NCBI GenBank assembly: GCA_900757385.1 | Contig: CAAENO010000039.1 | Location: forward strand, 1-16,326 | Source of the DNA: an uncultured Collinsella sp. | GTDB lineage: Bacteria; Actinomycetota; Coriobacteriia; Coriobacteriales; Coriobacteriaceae | Length of the DNA stretch: 16,326 bases | Direction of reading: 5' to 3' | Part shown: positions 14,965-16,326 of the stretch, one piece after another | Layout of the letters: each line of letters begins with the position of its first letter | How positions within the stretch are numbered: the first letter of the stretch is position 1 | Translations under genes and position numbers: made by a program | Notes under the pieces: model-generated | What the model was told of the DNA's origin: nothing | The model's database searches: none | Seen by the model: only the letters and a program-made list of their open reading frames with translations

Positions 14965-14982
14965 ATGGGACACATGGCCCAC
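14965..14982. promoter_or_regulatory. Dyad motif, copy 2 (ATGGGACACATGGCCCAC)
   Basis: An exact copy of 14010-14027, here 74 nt before the second lipoprotein ATG and downstream of the first gene's terminator. A TACAGT box at 15003-15008 follows and could be a -10 element. If so, the dyad would overlap the -35 position, as repressor sites often do. Confidence 0.55.
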
Positions 14983-15055
14983 CCGAACGAGCCGCTCGCG
15001 CGTACAGTAAAGGCAGGTAATCCATGGGCGGTTACAGATCGAGGAGGACACGACC

Positions 15056-15649
15056 ATGAAAAAGAAGGCCTTAGCGATTCTCACCCTCTGCATCAGCCTC
15101 TTTGCCGCGGTTGCCCTGGTGGGCTGTGGCGGAAGCGGTGGCGCTACCGGCAGCAGCGGTGGCGGCGGAGCAGAAAAGTCAGCCGTGGATATGAGGACCG
15201 ACTTCATTTGGTTTAAGGTCGAGGTCCCCGAGGGCGTCGAGATTACCGACGTTGCCGGCGACACGGCCGACAGGGCCCAGTTTAAGTTCACCGAAAGCGA
15301 ACACGCGAGCGACCGCTTCATTCCTGTCTTCGACCCCGACAAGAACGCCGACGAGCTGTTCGACTACGAGGCAAAGTGGAAGGCCAACTCCGGATGGACC
15401 GAAAGCGACCCCGTTAAATACAACGGCAAGACCTGGCGCAGTGCTTACTTCACGCACTCGGGCGGCGTAACGACTGAGTACTTCACCGACGTTGAGGGCG
15501 GCAGCGTGTACGTGCGCATCGACAACGTCGAGGAGCACAAGGACGCCGTCGAAGCCATGATGAAGTCCCTGGAATTTGCCGATGACATCGCCAAGGCCAA
15601 GACTGAGGCCATGGACGTCAAGCTCGACGATATCGAGATCAAGCGCTAA
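15056..15649 (+). CDS. Lipoprotein of unknown function (paralogue 2)
   Basis: A 197-aa lipoprotein, a tandem paralogue of the gene before it. The signal peptide MKKKALAILTLCISLFAAVA is followed by lipobox LVGC with Cys24, then a Gly/Ser-rich linker (25-40) and the shared domain. Blocks in common: RTDFIWFKVEVPEGV, DRFIPVF, VKYNGKTW, EYFTDVEGGSVYV, HKDAVEAMMKSLEF and a D/E-rich end with DIEIK. The signal peptides and these blocks are nearly the same, but the middle (about 85-120) differs, so the duplication is not recent. ATG 15056 follows GAGGAGG by about eight bases. It has a separate terminator and dyad motif, so each copy is its own transcription unit. Its function is not recognised; it is an extracytoplasmic protein on the membrane surface. 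Confidence 0.85.
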   Translation: MKKKALAILTLCISLFAAVALVGCGGSGGATGSSGGGGAEKSAVDMRTDFIWFKVEVPEGVEITDVAGDTADRAQFKFTESEHASDRFIPVFDPDKNADELFDYEAKWKANSGWTESDPVKYNGKTWRSAYFTHSGGVTTEYFTDVEGGSVYVRIDNVEEHKDAVEAMMKSLEFADDIAKAKTEAMDVKLDDIEIKR

Positions 15650-15719
15650 GCGACTGGCGAGCGCAACGGGAAACATGGGCGCAGCGCAAGCAAGCGACGG
15701 TGGCCCAGCGCCTCGCACC

Positions 15720-15754
15720 AAGGGAGGGCCGCATCACCGGCCCTCCCTTTCTTA
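15720..15754 (+). terminator. Terminator after lipoprotein 2
   Basis: AAGGGAGGGCCG (15720-15731) pairs perfectly with CGGCCCTCCCTT (15738-15749) around a 6-nt loop, followed by TCTT. It resembles the terminator of the first lipoprotein gene in its GGGAGGG arm. Confidence 0.85.
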
Positions 15755-15884
15755 TGCCGGTAGCTAACGAGCGCAAAGGCGCCGGGCACCAAAACCACTC
15801 CCCCAAGCGCGGTGGCGACACAAAATGGGCAAGCACCCAAACACGTCCGCCCGCCGATTTATAGCGCCGCGCACACAATTTAAG

Positions 15885-15915
15885 CCGACACCTTTAAACA
15901 TCCGGGCAGTATAGT
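15885..15915 (+). promoter_or_regulatory. Candidate promoter of the Tat-signal gene
   Basis: A good -10 box TATAGT (15910-15915) lies 19 nt after CCGACA (15885-15890) in an AT-richer patch, about 44 nt before the start codon. The spacing is longer than ideal. Confidence 0.45.
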
Positions 15916-15958
15916 GACCAAAATGAGCGCATTACCGCACCCTGCGAATGGAGGAGTT

Positions 15959-16326
15959 ATGACCGAACACCACGCCATCAGTCGTCGAGCGTTTACGCTG
16001 GGCCTAGGACTTGCGGCGTTGTCGCCGCTTGCAAGCCTGCCCGAAACCGCGGGATTGGGCCTTCCCATGCGCGCGGCATTTGCAGAAGACACGCCCACAC
16101 CGGCGGCCACCCTCGACAAGTTCGTCATTCGCCTTCGCCCCGCGGGCTATTTTCGCACCGCGAGCGTCAACCAAGACGGCAACGTTCGCGGCAACGTCTG
16201 CCACCTGTTTAACGACGGCACGTCCAGCAAGCTCATCCTTGAGAACGTAACGACCAAGAATGACGATACAAACTGGTATGCTATCCGCACCTTGCTCAAT
16301 TTCGAAGAGCATAAAAAGACGGGCTA
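15959..16326 (+). CDS. Tat-exported protein of unknown function (3' end outside window)
   Basis: An open frame runs from ATG 15959 to the window end (122 codons, no stop). GAGGAG (15951-15956) lies two bases before the ATG, and GGAGG at 15950-15954 gives a four-base spacing. The N-terminus MTEHHAISRRAFTLGLGLAA carries a twin-arginine motif (SRRAFT, R9-R10) and a hydrophobic stretch. A likely signal peptidase site follows AAFA near residue 42. The mature part starts with a Thr/Pro/Ala-rich link and continues FVIRLRPAGYFRTASVNQDG...NWYAIRTLLNF, with short strands. The spacing of aromatic and Asn/Asp residues hints at a ricin-type beta-trefoil or similar beta domain, but too little is present to say. 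Tat export implies folding before secretion. Confidence 0.75.
   Translation, partial: MTEHHAISRRAFTLGLGLAALSPLASLPETAGLGLPMRAAFAEDTPTPAATLDKFVIRLRPAGYFRTASVNQDGNVRGNVCHLFNDGTSSKLILENVTTKNDDTNWYAIRTLLNFEEHKKTG

Larger units (their letters stand above)
15650..15958. other. Intergenic region between lipoprotein 2 and the Tat-signal gene
   Basis: About 309 nt. Apart from the terminator at 15720-15754 and the candidate promoter at 15885-15915 I see no gene, repeat or RNA. Confidence 0.6.

Overview
The window looks like a chromosomal segment of a GC-rich, gut-type anaerobic actinobacterium of the Coriobacteriia, most likely Collinsella or a close relative. This is inferred from the gene families and base composition, not from a marker gene. 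It holds 12 protein genes, two of them cut by the window edges. There are no rRNA or tRNA genes and no CRISPR array.

Layout. (1) 1-2924, + strand: class III fructose-1,6-bisphosphatase (5' end missing), then two tandem GtrA-type four-helix membrane proteins, closed by a strong terminator at 2951-2985. (2) 3085-8115, - strand: an operon of two envelope proteins built on DUF4430 (transcobalamin C-terminal-like) domains. The first is a 1263-aa modular protein with a signal peptide, four DUF4430 repeats, a PQQ-type beta-propeller, an InlB-type repeat, a low-complexity stalk and a C-terminal membrane anchor. The second is a 294-aa N-terminally anchored single-DUF4430 protein. The leader carries what I read as a cobalamin riboswitch (7905-8077). 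(3) 8193-10381, - strand: a phasin-like gene and a UbiB/AarF kinase-like gene, 8 nt apart. (4) 10481-12004, - strand: a C69-family dipeptidase. (5) 12088-12325: an AT-rich, MITE-like element with 35-bp terminal inverted repeats (34/35 matching). (6) 12359-13848, - strand: FchA (cyclodeaminase/cyclohydrolase) and FolD, 2 nt apart. This FolD lacks the lysine and glutamine of the cyclohydrolase site. (7) 14226-15649, + strand: two paralogous lipoproteins. Each has the same 18-bp dyad motif upstream and its own terminator. (8) 15959 to the end, + strand: the start of a Tat-exported protein.

The best candidate for an undescribed system is the riboswitch-controlled DUF4430 pair. A vitamin B12 sensor in the leader, transcobalamin-like domains and a beta-propeller (the fold used by the Bacteroides B12 binder BtuG) all point to surface capture of cobalamin or another corrinoid. 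The riboswitch and the domains are read from the sequence; the capture role is inference. The second notable point is a metabolic split in one-carbon metabolism: FolD probably keeps only its dehydrogenase activity, and FchA next to it would supply the cyclohydrolase step.
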